Below are positions 1-9,447 of a stretch of DNA of 64,000 bases, piece after piece. Positions within the stretch are counted from its first letter, which is position 1. Every line of letters begins with the position of its first letter. The notes beneath the pieces are model-generated. The model was not told the DNA's origin and made no database searches. It saw nothing but the letters and a program-made list of their open reading frames with translations. The translations under genes and the position numbers were made by a program. Origin of the DNA: Gaeumannomyces sp. JS-464 (taxonomy: Eukaryota > Ascomycota > Sordariomycetes > Magnaporthales > Magnaporthaceae). The stretch spans positions 13,659,501 to 13,723,500 of the forward strand of contig NGZR01000001.1 of the NCBI GenBank assembly GCA_002197995.1. The letters run 5' to 3'.

Positions 1-1500
1 AGTAAAGCTATCGGGCGGTAGGATTTTGGGTCCGTTAAATCCGTTTTATTCGGCTTTTTTAGCATAACCACTTCCGCTGTGCGGAAAGGGGCTGGGTGGT
101 GCCCGGCCCTAAGGCAAGCCTCGAAAAGGGCCTAACGTATTCCCCTATTGCCGGCCACGCCGCTGTAAGTAGCTTAACCGTTAAATCGACGCCCGGGCCG
201 TGTTTGCCGTGCCAACGGTGCATTTCCGGCATTCCTTTAAAAGGACGTGGGGGTCCACGGGAGTTGTGCGGTTTTGGTAGCCCTTTGCTGTAACGGGTCC
301 TTTATTCGTCCTCCGCCGTAAACCTACGGAGGATTTTGCGGCCTAATGCTTCCGCTTTATCTTTGGGGCTATTATAACCTCCCCGTTAATATTTAACGGG
401 GGAAGCCGTATAGCGGGTGTAAGTTTATGCCACTTTACAGCACGGTATAGCGCTTTCGGGAATCCATTTCTTTAGCACGCTGGCCCAATGCTGTTTTTTA
501 GCCGTCCGAACCGTTGCTTTTAAAGCACGGGCTTCGGCCGTAAAAGGCCCGCCGTTTCCCATAGCTTTTGCAAATCCCGTTACGTTGGCGCACTTTTCGT
601 TCCACTAGGTTGGCCTTTTCTTTTGGCTTTAGGCCCCCGGCCGAAAGCCATTAACGCATTTTTTAATAAGTTTGTTAATGCTTCGGCCGCTTTATCCAGG
701 TGTTCCGCAGTGCCTGGGTTTGTAAATGTGGCAAGTTGCCGGCCCCCGTTTACCGCGTTTGCGAAAAACGGTAGTTTATCGTTTGGTAGCGTAATACGCC
801 GGCAGTCCGGAACGAAGTTATTGCGGTTAGGAATTTCGATCCGTATCGAGCGGTGGTCCGAATCGGTTGCTAGCGAAGGTCGATTTCCGCTGTTGCTAAA
901 AGGGCGTTGGAAAAGGTAAAATCCAAAACGCCCCCGTCGTTATGCGTAGGTTGGCCTGGTCGGTAAGTAGGAGGAGGTTATAAGTATTAGCCTATTGGGC
1001 TATATCCTGGCCCCTATTCCTATTACTTTAACCGGATCCCACGCCGGGAACCTGCGTTAAAGTTTCCAGCTATAATGCATTTTGCCGTTGGGCGCCAACG
1101 TAGTAAAAGGTCCAACGAGGGTTCCGAAGGTCCCCTAAAGGCCTATATACGTTAACGAAGGTGCACTTGGCGACGGTAAGCCAAAGGATGTCCCGGGTGT
1201 TGCCTGCCGGCCGGTCCGCTACGGGCCGAAACCCCGGGTCCTTCCGTACGTAAGTTATTACCCGAGGCCTGGTTTTGGTCGTGCCAGCTATTTACCGGAG
1301 TAAATAGCTCGTACGACGGGTGGGTGCAAAGCATAAGCTTCCTTTTACGCGCTAGGCTTGCATTAGCACCACGTCGATATTTTAGCTCCAAAATAGTTGG
1401 AGTAAAGTAGCCCCCGCTTCCCAGCTACGTCGAACGTTCGCTTGGGCGGCGGTTAAAGCACGGCGTTCGGGGCGAAGCCCCGGGCGCCGGGCCCTATTGC
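1..1500 (-). pseudogene. LINE ORF2, endonuclease and start of RT, copy 1
   Basis: The minus-strand frame contains the Tad1-type APE endonuclease: LMCTHPSYELFTPV-like blocks near 1,330 and the catalytic GDFNA motif near 1,070, here read as GNFNA, an Asp-to-Asn change expected from RIP. Downstream is the linker region, then the first RT blocks, which run off the window start. Frames are interrupted by single-base indels. Function in an intact element would be target nicking and reverse transcription. Non-functional as read. Confidence 0.8.
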
Positions 1501-3382
1501 CATGCGTTTGTTATCCGGTTGGCTGCTGGCATACGTAAAAGCGGCGTTGGTATTGGGGGTTTGGCTTTAAGTTGTTGGCCGGCGGTACCGTCGGTTTCCT
1601 CCAAAGGGTTTCCGGTTATTTCGATAGCCCTTTCGGGCTCGGGAGTCCAGTTCCATATCCGCCAGTACTTCGTATTGGTTGTTAAAACTAACCCTAAGCC
1701 TTTTGGCAGGGTGCCTTTTGCCGGCCGTACGGGCCGCGCCTCGGGGGCCAGCGGATTTGCCGGGCTTACCTCGGCAGCGTCGGCGGTGGCAGCAGCGGCA
1801 GGAACGGCGGCGGCGGCGGGGGTAACGGAAGCAGCGGCGTTACCGGTACCGGCCGCGGGATTGGCATTAGCGGTAACGGTTACAACGGAATTGTCCGTAG
1901 TAACCGCGGTTGCAGGAAGGGCGTTGGCGGTGGCGGCCGCGGCGGCCGCGGCGGTGGCGGCGGCAGCGGCGGCTTCCACCTTTTTTACCGCCGCCCGGTA
2001 AGCTTGTGCCCCTAATTTCCTAACCGCGCCTTTTTCCCCACGGGTTAAATGCTTTAGCACTCCGTTTACCCGTACAGGCTTTATAGGGCAGTTCGGGTGG
2101 TCGGCTGGGTACGGGCCCGAACAGTTTGCGCATTGCGGAAAGGGCCGTGCACGGCGATGCGTGCCGGCCGTCGTTTACTTTCCCGCACCGGAAGCACTTA
2201 TCGGCCCGGGCACAGTTGCGAGCCACGTGAAAGCCGTGGCAGCCGGGGGTATGTTGCGTAACCGGCGGGTCGTTATACGCGGCGTGAAAAAACGTAATCC
2301 CCAAAAGCCTAAACCCGGTTACGCGCGTGTAAAAGGATATAATTAATATACGCTTTGTAATTAGCGCCGGCCGGAGGCTTAACGCTTACTGGTTTAGCCT
2401 TTTTGGGTTCGACTTCCTCCCGGACCAGCTTTTCCGATACCGGGACGCTTTGTCCGAGGCCGTTCGTTAAACGTGGGGCATCCGGAAATCACGTAGTTAA
2501 ACCAGATTTCGGGCTTTTCGATCCTTTCGGCGTTATATAAACGGCCTAATTCGGATCGATGCTGCAAAAGCCGGCTTTAAATATCCGCCGTTTTTGCTTT
2601 TAGCACGAACCTAATAGGGGTTCGATAAGCTTCCGGGACGTCGGCTGTCGTAAACGGCAGGTCCTGCTATCGGCAAGGGCTTTGCGAATACTAAAGCCCG
2701 TTTATTGGTTGGCCCAAGCCTGTTTTTCCTCCGGGATTTTAACAAAAACCCGGAAATCGGCTTTGGCCGGGCGGGAGGCGGGGCTCCCGGGGTGCACGGT
2801 TTTTTAAAGCCTGTGCGGGTTGCTGGGGCTGCTAGCCCTGTTCGGGCCGCCGCCGCGTAAGTGGTCGGGGCGGGCGTTGCGGGTTAAGCGCGTAAGGTTC
2901 CGGGCCGTAGGTTTTTTCCTTTGGCCGGCGTTGGCAGGCCGAAAAGGCTTGTTTGGCGTATTCGATAAAACAATCCTTCCAGCCGTTGCTTCGGGGATTG
3001 CCTCCAGTGGGAAAGCGATGCCGGCGTCGATAAAGCGGGCGAGGGTTGTGCAAATTAAAGCCGTTTGCTGTTGCTTGCGGCTGTAACTCGCAACAATTTC
3101 CTCCGCGGCCGCCGCAGCCGACCCGAGGGTGGGCGCGTAGGCCGGGGGTGGAAGGAGGGAAAAAAAGGAAAGGGGCACCTGTGCCGGTGCTGCCGTCGTG
3201 GGTGCCTTCCTGGCCTGAACGGGCCCTGTTGGGTGTTGCGAATTCCGCAACGGGACGGCGTGGTCGGGTGCGCTAACGCGCGGGGGGCCCGGGTGGCAGC
3301 GACGCGTTCCTCCGGGCCGTTGGGCCGACGAGGAGGGCGCGCGCCACCCTATTGGCCGAAGGGGGGCTGTTGGCAACGGCAT
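1494..3382 (-). pseudogene. LINE ORF1 (gag-like, CCHC), copy 1
   Basis: The start MPLPTAP is at 3,382 and the end TNAWQ-stop at 1,494, as in copy 2. The N-terminal third is Pro/Ala/Arg-rich. A Cys/His cluster follows (about 2,280-2,100), containing CFRCGKVNDGRHASPC and then further Cys. An Ala/Thr/Val-rich low-complexity stretch of roughly 80 residues lies at about 1,990-1,760. In the Tad1 family this protein binds element RNA. Several frameshifts split it. A long plus-strand frame over the Ala-rich stretch (1,519-2,001) is a composition shadow. Confident as ORF1 by colinearity with copies 2 and 3; not functional as read. Confidence 0.8.
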
Positions 3383-3520
3383 GTTGCCGTCGCCAGCGCC
3401 GTTGGCGGGCGTGGTTATTGGTGTTGGGTCGCTAATTGGCGGGTGTTAAGATTTGTATGCAATTTGGCAGTGTGCACTAACAGCGCAATGCCAAAATTGG
3501 TAAATTCGAGAAAGGTGTGC

Positions 3521-3681
3521 GGGAAGGGGAGAGAGAAAAAAGAGTATATTTAACGTTAGCTAGTCGGGATTTACCAGTCTTTGCTTCCCAAGGGGCATAT
3601 AACGTGCTAGCGTTACCTAAGCTTAACACGAGGCTATATGTTGCTATCGAAGCGGTTAACAAATTAAACCATAAGGCAAGC

Positions 3682-3685
<4 letters not shown>
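3521..3685 (-). repeat. LINE 3'-tail module upstream of copy 1
   Basis: On the minus strand this matches the 3' tails of LINE copies 2 (about 21,785-21,936) and 3 (about 28,050-28,216): the block around GCTAGCACGTTATATGCCC, then GGTAAATCCCGAC, then TTAAATATACT and a pyrimidine microsatellite. It lies immediately 5' of LINE copy 1, so copy 1 abuts the tail of another, otherwise missing copy. Confidence 0.75.

Positions 3686-3712
<27 letters not shown>
3686..3712 (+). repeat. 27-nt poly-A tract
   Basis: Uninterrupted run of 27 A on the plus strand at the outer edge of the stray LINE tail module. Because the module reads on the minus strand, this is not the poly-A tail of LINE copy 1. Length may be inexact in an assembly. 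Confidence 0.9.
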
Positions 3713-4901
3713 GAAGGCCTACCTAAGGCACACGGTTTTTGGGCCGCATTCCGGCGCTCTTTGTTGGTAAGCGGGCAATCGGCAAAAGGGCGAATAAACG
3801 CCGGGGCGCTGTAAGCGCTGCTATTGGCGGTAAAGGAAAGCAGTCGGCCGGCAAAGTGCCGGGAAAGTGTAAAGCCGGGTGTGGGCGGAAGGGGCTTCGG
3901 GCCCCCCTAAGCCCGGCCAAAGAAAGAAAGTTCGGAGGTTGGAAGGCCTAATTCCAACCTTGTACGCTCCTTGTATGTTTAAACGCGTGTTGACGATAGG
4001 TATCGTGGGTGCGTATAATCGACTTAGGAGGAGTCGCGAGGATGGCGGGGGGACGCTGGCGGCCGGGCTGGTGCCATTCCCAGCCCGGCGTGCTCCTTAT
4101 ATCGCGTATCAAACAATAGGCTGCGCGGTTTACCAACGTGGTGCAGGTCGTGCCTTTACGGTTACGTTAGCAAATAAAGCCGCGGCAGGATCTTGCGCGT
4201 GCGATGCCACCTATACTTTAGTATAGCCCGGCGTGATAACAAACAAAAGCGCGAGCGTTAAGCCAATTTTGCGCGTGCGTGCTTAAACAAAAGCTTAAGC
4301 AGGCCAATCTTGCGCCGTGCGTATCGTTAAGATACGGTCGAAGGAGGAATCGCGTATATGTACGACCGAAAGGGTCGCGTGTGTGGCGGGGGACGGCGGC
4401 GGCCGGGCCGGCTATTCGTCCGATATGTTTTAACTGCTTGCCGGCCTGCAGTCTTTTTGTGCGTTTCGAAATCGTATCGTCGCGTGTCGTATACCCGCGA
4501 AGCGAAAGCGATGAAAGTTAAAAGGCGGTTAGCCTGGTAATGCGCGGAGGTTGGAGCAATCCAATTGTCGAAGGTTTCGGCGCGCGCGAAGCGCGCCCTG
4601 GGCCGTGAGGGGTGCAGGCCTTCCTATTAGCTGGTAATAGGCACCCCGAACCTTTGCCAGCCTACTTTTTCTGCACTTTTAGCCTAGTTGCGTCGTCGTC
4701 GTCGTTGTTGAAAGGACGCCGGCGAACGCGGGCAAAACAGAGCCAATTGGCTTGTTAGCGCCCATATAGCGTTTCCGACTTATTTTGGTGGGACCAGTAT
4801 TAAAAATGGCCGGGCTTCCTTAACGGCCATTAACAGTGGGTCCGTTGGGAAGAATTTTTCGGGGGAAGGTGGTTGCGGGAAGGGTGTTAACGGTGGCAAC
4901 G
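3713..4901. other. unannotated GC-mixed spacer with degenerate direct repeats
   Basis: No gene recognised. Open frames are short and basic (for example 3,739-3,951, Lys/Gly-rich). Two stretches resemble each other: about 3,990-4,100 and 4,315-4,415, both running GTATCGT, then AGGAGGA/GTCGCG, then GGCGGGGGACG and GGCGGCCGGGC. Motifs like TTTTGCGCGTGCG recur between them. This suggests a decayed repeat with a period near 300 bp. Confidence 0.4.
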
Positions 4902-5310
4902 TGTTACGACTAGCATGCAAGCCTTTAAAACAGCAGGACAGGAGGGGGCCCCGAAGTGGTGCCCCCCCCGCCCCGGTTACGTGGAATTACGTAAACCAAA
5001 AGGGATTTATGGATTTATAACAAAGCAATAAATCCAAAAGGGATTTGTGGATTTATAGCAAAGCTATAAATCCAACCTAATACAAGGCAAAAAGCAGCGC
5101 GTATATAAAAAATGGATTTCTTTTTGTTTTAAGTAGTTTTAATTAAAAGCTTCGGCATTAATTAACTTAAGTTAGCTTTTAAGCGTTTTTTAAAACAAGC
5201 AATTAAATTATCCTTTTAAGTTACGTATTTCCCTTATTAACCAAACTTGCAATACTATCCTTTTTACCTTCGAAATGCTTTACTTTAAAAGCAAACTTTT
5301 AATTGTAACA
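4902..5310 (+). repeat. Gypsy-A LTR (copy A)
   Basis: Starts TGTTACGACTAGCATGC and ends TTAATTGTAACA, giving matched TGTTAC/GTAACA termini. Homologous LTRs lie at 30,656-31,125 and 44,503-44,945 (plus strand) and at 32,260-32,704 and 57,356-57,806 (minus strand). It contains tandem palindromic repeats at 4,991-5,076 and a TATATAAAAAATGG promoter-like block near 5,103. Confidence 0.85.
4991..5076 (+). repeat. tandem palindromic repeats in Gypsy-A U3, type 1
   Basis: About two copies of a 38-bp unit containing the palindrome GGATTTAT-AGCAAAGCT-ATAAATCC, directly repeated. They occupy the same place in the LTR as a different tandem palindrome in the inner Gypsy-A LTRs (32,494-32,606 and 57,597-57,710). 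Confidence 0.8.
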
Positions 5311-5351
5311 TTTTAACTAATCCTATTTAGTACTTCGTTAAAAGGAAAACA

Positions 5352-7740
5352 ATGCAGCCATAACAAACAGCAGTAAAAAGCTTAAAGAGGAAAAAACTAC
5401 GGTTTTTACCCTTAACGGTGTTAAATACGATTTTAACGAAGCCGCTAATACGGTTAGCCTATTTTAAGCTTATAACGGACGAAATCGCCAAAAGCCAGGC
5501 CGAGGTAAAGCAATTTACTACGAAATTGGTGTTTTTTAAAACACTTATCGCAATTCGAGCGTACAAATTCCCGTCCCCGGATTTTTACGAAAAGGAAAAC
5601 GGCAAGTTTAAAACGTTACTTACCGAATGTAAAAGCTATTTTAAGTTTTACGAATAGCAATTCGTAAACGAGGAATAAAAGGTTGCTTACGTTACTACTA
5701 AGTTAAACGGCAAAATGAAAAAGTGGTTTTAACCGATTTAAAATAATTATTTTAAAAGGTATAAAAATAGCCAGGAAACTATTAAGCTTATTTTCGCCAG
5801 CTTTGAAACCTTCGGAAAAAAGGTCGGGAAAGTGTCGATATAATCGACGAAACCCGAATCGCCGAAAAAAACTTGTTAGCTTTTAAATAGCGAAAGCCTG
5901 CAGTTAAATACGCAGCGGATTTTTAACGGATTAGCATTAAGCTTAATTAAAATAACGCTACGTTAATACTGCACTTTTATAACGAATTGCGCGAAAACGT
6001 AAAAAATAAACTCGCGAAGCAAAATCGTTCGAAGTTTTTTACGAATTACGTTCGAAACGCGGTTCGTATTAACGATAAATTATATAAACGATAATAAAAA
6101 AAAATATGGTTTTAAAAGTATAGCATAAAGTAATAAAGCTAATTAAAAAAAGGCTAAATAGCAACCTATTACGGTTTATAAAACGCATTTAAGCTTTATA
6201 AACTTTAATACGGGAGCCGTTTACTAGTAGTAAAGGTAATAGAAAAAGCAAAAGCAAAACCCGAAAAATGGGAAATGTTTTAAATGCGGCTAAGCCGGCC
6301 ATATTAAAGCAAATTGCTTTTAACGGGATAATAACCGCTAAATAACCAATTTTTAACGAATGTAAAAAAGCTTAATATAAAAGGGATTATGTTTAAAACC
6401 GACGTTTAATTAAACGGGTTACTACGACGAGTTATGCGATATATACTAATTTAATAAAAAGGTTACCAGATAATATTTTTAAAAACTTCGAAACATTTGA
6501 ATGTTTAAAACTACGAGGCTCGAATACGATAGCGAAGGAAAGCAGCGCGTTATTTCCGGGCTTACAAATTCGAAAAAGGAAAACGATACCGCTTTTCGTA
6601 AAACTTAAAAAAAAGCAGTCCTAATAAACGAGTTAAAAAAGGTAAAGCTCGAAAAGAGCTTTTAAGCTAAACACACCTTTTCCGAAAGTCGGAAAATTCC
6701 AATACCGACGCCGAAATAAACTAAAACGGTTAAACCTTCGAAATAGCCGAATTTTAGGAATAAGCAAAAAGCTCGAATAACGAAACCTTTTACTTATAAT
6801 TCGCGAAAATAAAATAAGCTGGAAAAATTAGCGCGCTTTTACACCCCTCGACGTTTCGGAATGTTTTTGGAACGCTAAAGTTTTAAACATTTATATAGCC
6901 CGTTATATTACGCTATCCCAATAAACGAAAATAACGGCTAACTTTTATCGTAGTTTAACGATTAGCTGGAAGTTAAATACGCTAACTACCGGTTCGATAA
7001 CGTAAGCAAGTTAAAAAAGCTACGCTAATACCCGAAAACCATTTTAATATCGATATAAAACATTTCAAACATTTGTACCTTTTTTAAGCAAAATGCATTT
7101 ACGGAAAGTGCAAATTCCATTTATAACCTAAGCTTAAATACGATTTTTTTTTACGGAAGTTAAAAAAAAACTTAAAATTAAGCCCCGTTTAGCATTCCAA
7201 TTGCCACGGTTAAAAACTAGCCCGAATCGGCAAGTTTACCGCAGTTTTTAAACTTAGCGAACGGTACCCAATACTATGTATTACCAAAACGCTCGATTAA
7301 GGGAAATGCGAAATTGCGGAATGCAAAAAACATATAGTATAAAAAGCGGAAACCTAGCATTAAAAAATCGTACGAGCGTATATCCCGTTTAACCCGGACA
7401 AAAAGACGAACGTACGGTATTCGTTCCTCTTATTAAAAAACTAAAAAAAACCACCCAAACGGAAAGCACGAAATGGAAAAAAGGAAAAACTAATAAAAAC
7501 CTTCGCAATAGCAAAATCGAATTAATTATACGATTTACTAACATTCCGAATGGAATATTAAAAAAAAAGGTTAAAGTAATAATCGATTGCGAAATATAAA
7601 GCGATTACGTATCGTTATAAACGGTTAAACGGTATAAAATTCCTATAAAACGGAAATACCAACCGTATTAATTAAAAACGGTCGAAAAAATACTTATCGC
7701 TTATAATAAAAAATAAATCGACCAAAAACATAATTAATAA
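5352..7740 (+). pseudogene. Gypsy-A gag-protease, copy A
   Basis: The putative start ATG is at 5,352 (MQP-stop; the stop is a RIPed CAA). The gag core reads VKYDFNEAANTV, then FYEKENGKFKTLLTECKSYF, then a KW-F block, then YxAEFxR- and LRENVK-like blocks, matching fungal Gypsy capsid order. A CCHC knuckle lies at 6,276-6,315 (C-X2-C-X4-H-X4-C, with an internal stop). CX4CX2H-like motifs follow at about 6,420 (Cys and His both Tyr), 7,090 (CIYGKCKFH) and 7,310 (CEIAECKKH). A retropepsin follows at about 7,540-7,740: IIDCE where DSG is expected, then SDYVS and TVKRYKIP. Many Gln codons are now TAA or TAG. Not expressed as protein. Confidence 0.8.
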
Positions 7741-7785
7741 TATTACGCACCCGGAATAGGGAAAACGTTATTATTATATTAAATA

Positions 7786-8215
7786 ACGTAGTTTACCACC
7801 TTGTCGCGCACCCTCACCTTGTCGCGCATTCCAAATCCCATACTAAACGCGGTTTTTTTTAACTGAATAATTCGGCCAATTTAAGCCCAAATTTAATCAA
7901 ATTTAAACAGGTTACATTTAACTACGTAGCCGATTTTATAATAAATTAGTGACATTTTTGCTATTACTCCTTTAGGGTTAATTTGAAACACCGTGCAATA
8001 CACTGTGCAAATATGCAAACTAACCCTAAAAGAGTAATAGTAAAAATGTCACTAATTTATTATAAAATCGGCTACGTTGTTAAATATAACCTGTTTAAAT
8101 TTGATTAAATTTGGGCTTAAATTGGCCGAGTTATTTAGTTGAAAAAAACCGCGTTTAGTATGGGATTTTAAAATGATCCACTCGCTGCGGTGATCCACTC
8201 GCTGCTGAACCACGT
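7786..8215. mobile_element. 430-bp palindromic MITE, copy 1 (mismatched ends)
   Basis: Fold-back element of two roughly 200-bp inverted arms around a short loop (about 7,985-8,020), flanked by TA target duplications. The core of both arms matches MITEs at 36,759-37,188 and 43,988-44,417, all exactly 430 bp. The outer 55 bp differ between arms. The left arm carries ACCTTGTCGCGCA twice. The right arm, read inward, carries GCGAGTGGATCA twice, as in the 43,988 copy. Its outer ACGTRGTT end resembles that of the Fot1-like element at 53,690. It has no coding capacity. Confidence 0.92.
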
Positions 8216-8480
8216 TAATAGTAATAATACGCATAATCGCTCGTTTAGCGCGTTTATTTAGCACGGATGGCCGGCTACGGCCGGGTCGGGAGACCCCATT
8301 TTGCTGAGACAAATATCTCTTTACGACCCCGCGAACGTGCACCTCGCTAACTCCTTCTTTATACGCGACGCCACGCGCGGGCTGGCCGGCGGAGTACCTC
8401 CCGAAAATCCTGGATCGCAGGGCAGGCGAGGAATGCTTGAATTTTGCTTTTTTGACCGGAGATGACGGAATGGGTGCCAT
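8216..8480 (-). pseudogene. Tc1/mariner-like transposase N-terminal HTH fragment
   Basis: Minus-strand frame from the ATG at 8,480. It contains SPALRSRIFGRYSAGQPA, then VAYKEGVSEVHVRGVVKRY, then SRPSVLNKRAKRAIMRI. This is the layout of a Tc1-type helix-turn-helix (LSP-RSRI, a recognition helix around S-VTVR, then a GRP-LxxRAxRAI linker). The frame ends at the MITE, and the catalytic DDE part is absent from the window. The long minus-strand frame seen here (8,052-8,609) is an accidental fusion with MITE sequence. Base composition is GC-rich and un-RIPed, unlike the neighbouring Gypsy. Moderately sure of the family; could instead be another HTH-psq-type transposase. Confidence 0.5.
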
Positions 8481-9447
8481 TTGAAGTGTGGTGGTTGGGA
8501 CGCGATAGGAAAAAAATTTGGGTTGAATTGGTGGGGTTGAGAGGGGTTGGGCGTTTTTTTTGTCCTCCCACTGTACCTCGTACCGGTCAGACGCAGTACC
8601 GGCCGGCACGGCCGATCAGGCCCCAAGCCCTCCGCTTCCTTGGTGCATGGAAGGAGCAGGGTCGCGGCAGCTGGGGGGTGACGGCTAAGTTCACGTGATT
8701 GACCGATCAGATCAGCGGAGGAGCTCAGCGAGCTTGTGCACCCCTCGAACTTTAAACAACCCGTCTTTTCCTCAATCTTTAAACGCCCCCCATCACCCTT
8801 TTACGTGCCCTGACTAGCAGCCTAGTGCAGTTCTAAAGACTTGGTCCTCTGCGGCCCTGCCGACCCCGGCGATCCTGGCGACCCTGGCCAATGGGACCCC
8901 TACGCCTACTATCTGCCGCCTACCGAGTGGCGACCATGCCATGAGACTTTGGGGTGTGCGGACGATGGAGCACAACTGAGGGGTGACTCGGAGGAATGCA
9001 CCCGACATTGTCCAGGCCCGACGTTGCACGGCCTAATATGAAAGAGCTCCGTCCACGTCTTGGCTTCGCAGCCCCGGCTTACAATATCCGAGTGATAGGT
9101 CCCCGGATCCGAGAATCCTAGGCAGAATTCTGCCGCCGCGCTGCTGCGTCCTTGTGCAGTAGCCGGCGTCGACCCCGCCGAGGATCCTGCTGGCCACCAT
9201 TGGGCGGATCAATATAGCCGGTTGTTGGACGCCGCATACGTCTATGTGAGGCGGGCGGGAACAGACGCTTGCCGCTGGTCGCGCGAAATGCTGCTTCATA
9301 CGTTCTTCAGGGTTCACATAACATACCTCCGCCCTCCACCCAACGCTGTGGTTTGAGGCTTTTGGATCCCTAGGCCGAGCACCGTCGCCCCATTCGGCGG
9401 CCCCAGGATAACTCGAAAAGCCGTAACTGCAAGAGACGCAACACACG
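8481..9447. other. 5' flank of MFS gene, low-RIP
   Basis: GC-rich sequence of ordinary genic character with no RIP skew and no convincing ORF. Frames at 8,841-9,041 (plus) and 9,033-9,740 (minus) show no recognisable domain, and the latter overlaps the transporter. It presumably holds the promoter and leader of the transporter. Confidence 0.4.

Larger units (their letters stand above)
1..3520 (-). mobile_element. Tad1-like LINE, copy 1 (3' part beyond window)
   Basis: Non-LTR retrotransposon of the fungal Tad1 type on the minus strand. It is colinear with copy 2 (15,713-21,936) from the 5' leader through ORF1 (zinc knuckles, Ala-rich stretch) and the APE-type endonuclease into the start of the reverse transcriptase, where the window begins. 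The 5' end is placed where similarity to the starts of copies 2 and 3 begins (GCACACCTTTCTCGAATT, minus strand). RIP damage is light and the frames are broken mainly by small indels. Confidence 0.88.
4902..7785 (+). mobile_element. Gypsy-A LTR retrotransposon copy A (truncated)
   Basis: RIP-mutated Ty3/Gypsy element on the plus strand: 5' LTR, gag, CCHC knuckle, CX4CX2H-type motifs and retropepsin. It ends at the MITE at 7,786 and no RT, integrase or 3' LTR follows. Family assignment rests on the gag block (CKSYFKFYE, then a KWF block, then the D-KLYxRR end) and on the protease, which follow the order known for fungal Gypsy elements. Related copies are the outer, inner and copy-C elements between 30.6 and 58.7 kb. 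Confidence 0.85.

Noticed and set aside
1519..2001. 160-codon plus-strand frame, Ala/Val-rich
   Set aside because: Antisense image of the Ala-rich stretch of LINE ORF1; GC-rich triplets read openly in several frames.
4902..7785. Gypsy-A first considered a Copia element
   Set aside because: The gag block order, the retropepsin (IID...SDYVS...TVKRYKIP) and the chromodomain in the related inner copy fit Ty3/Gypsy.
8052..8609. 185-codon minus-strand frame
   Set aside because: Accidental join of a transposase HTH fragment with MITE arm sequence; not one gene.
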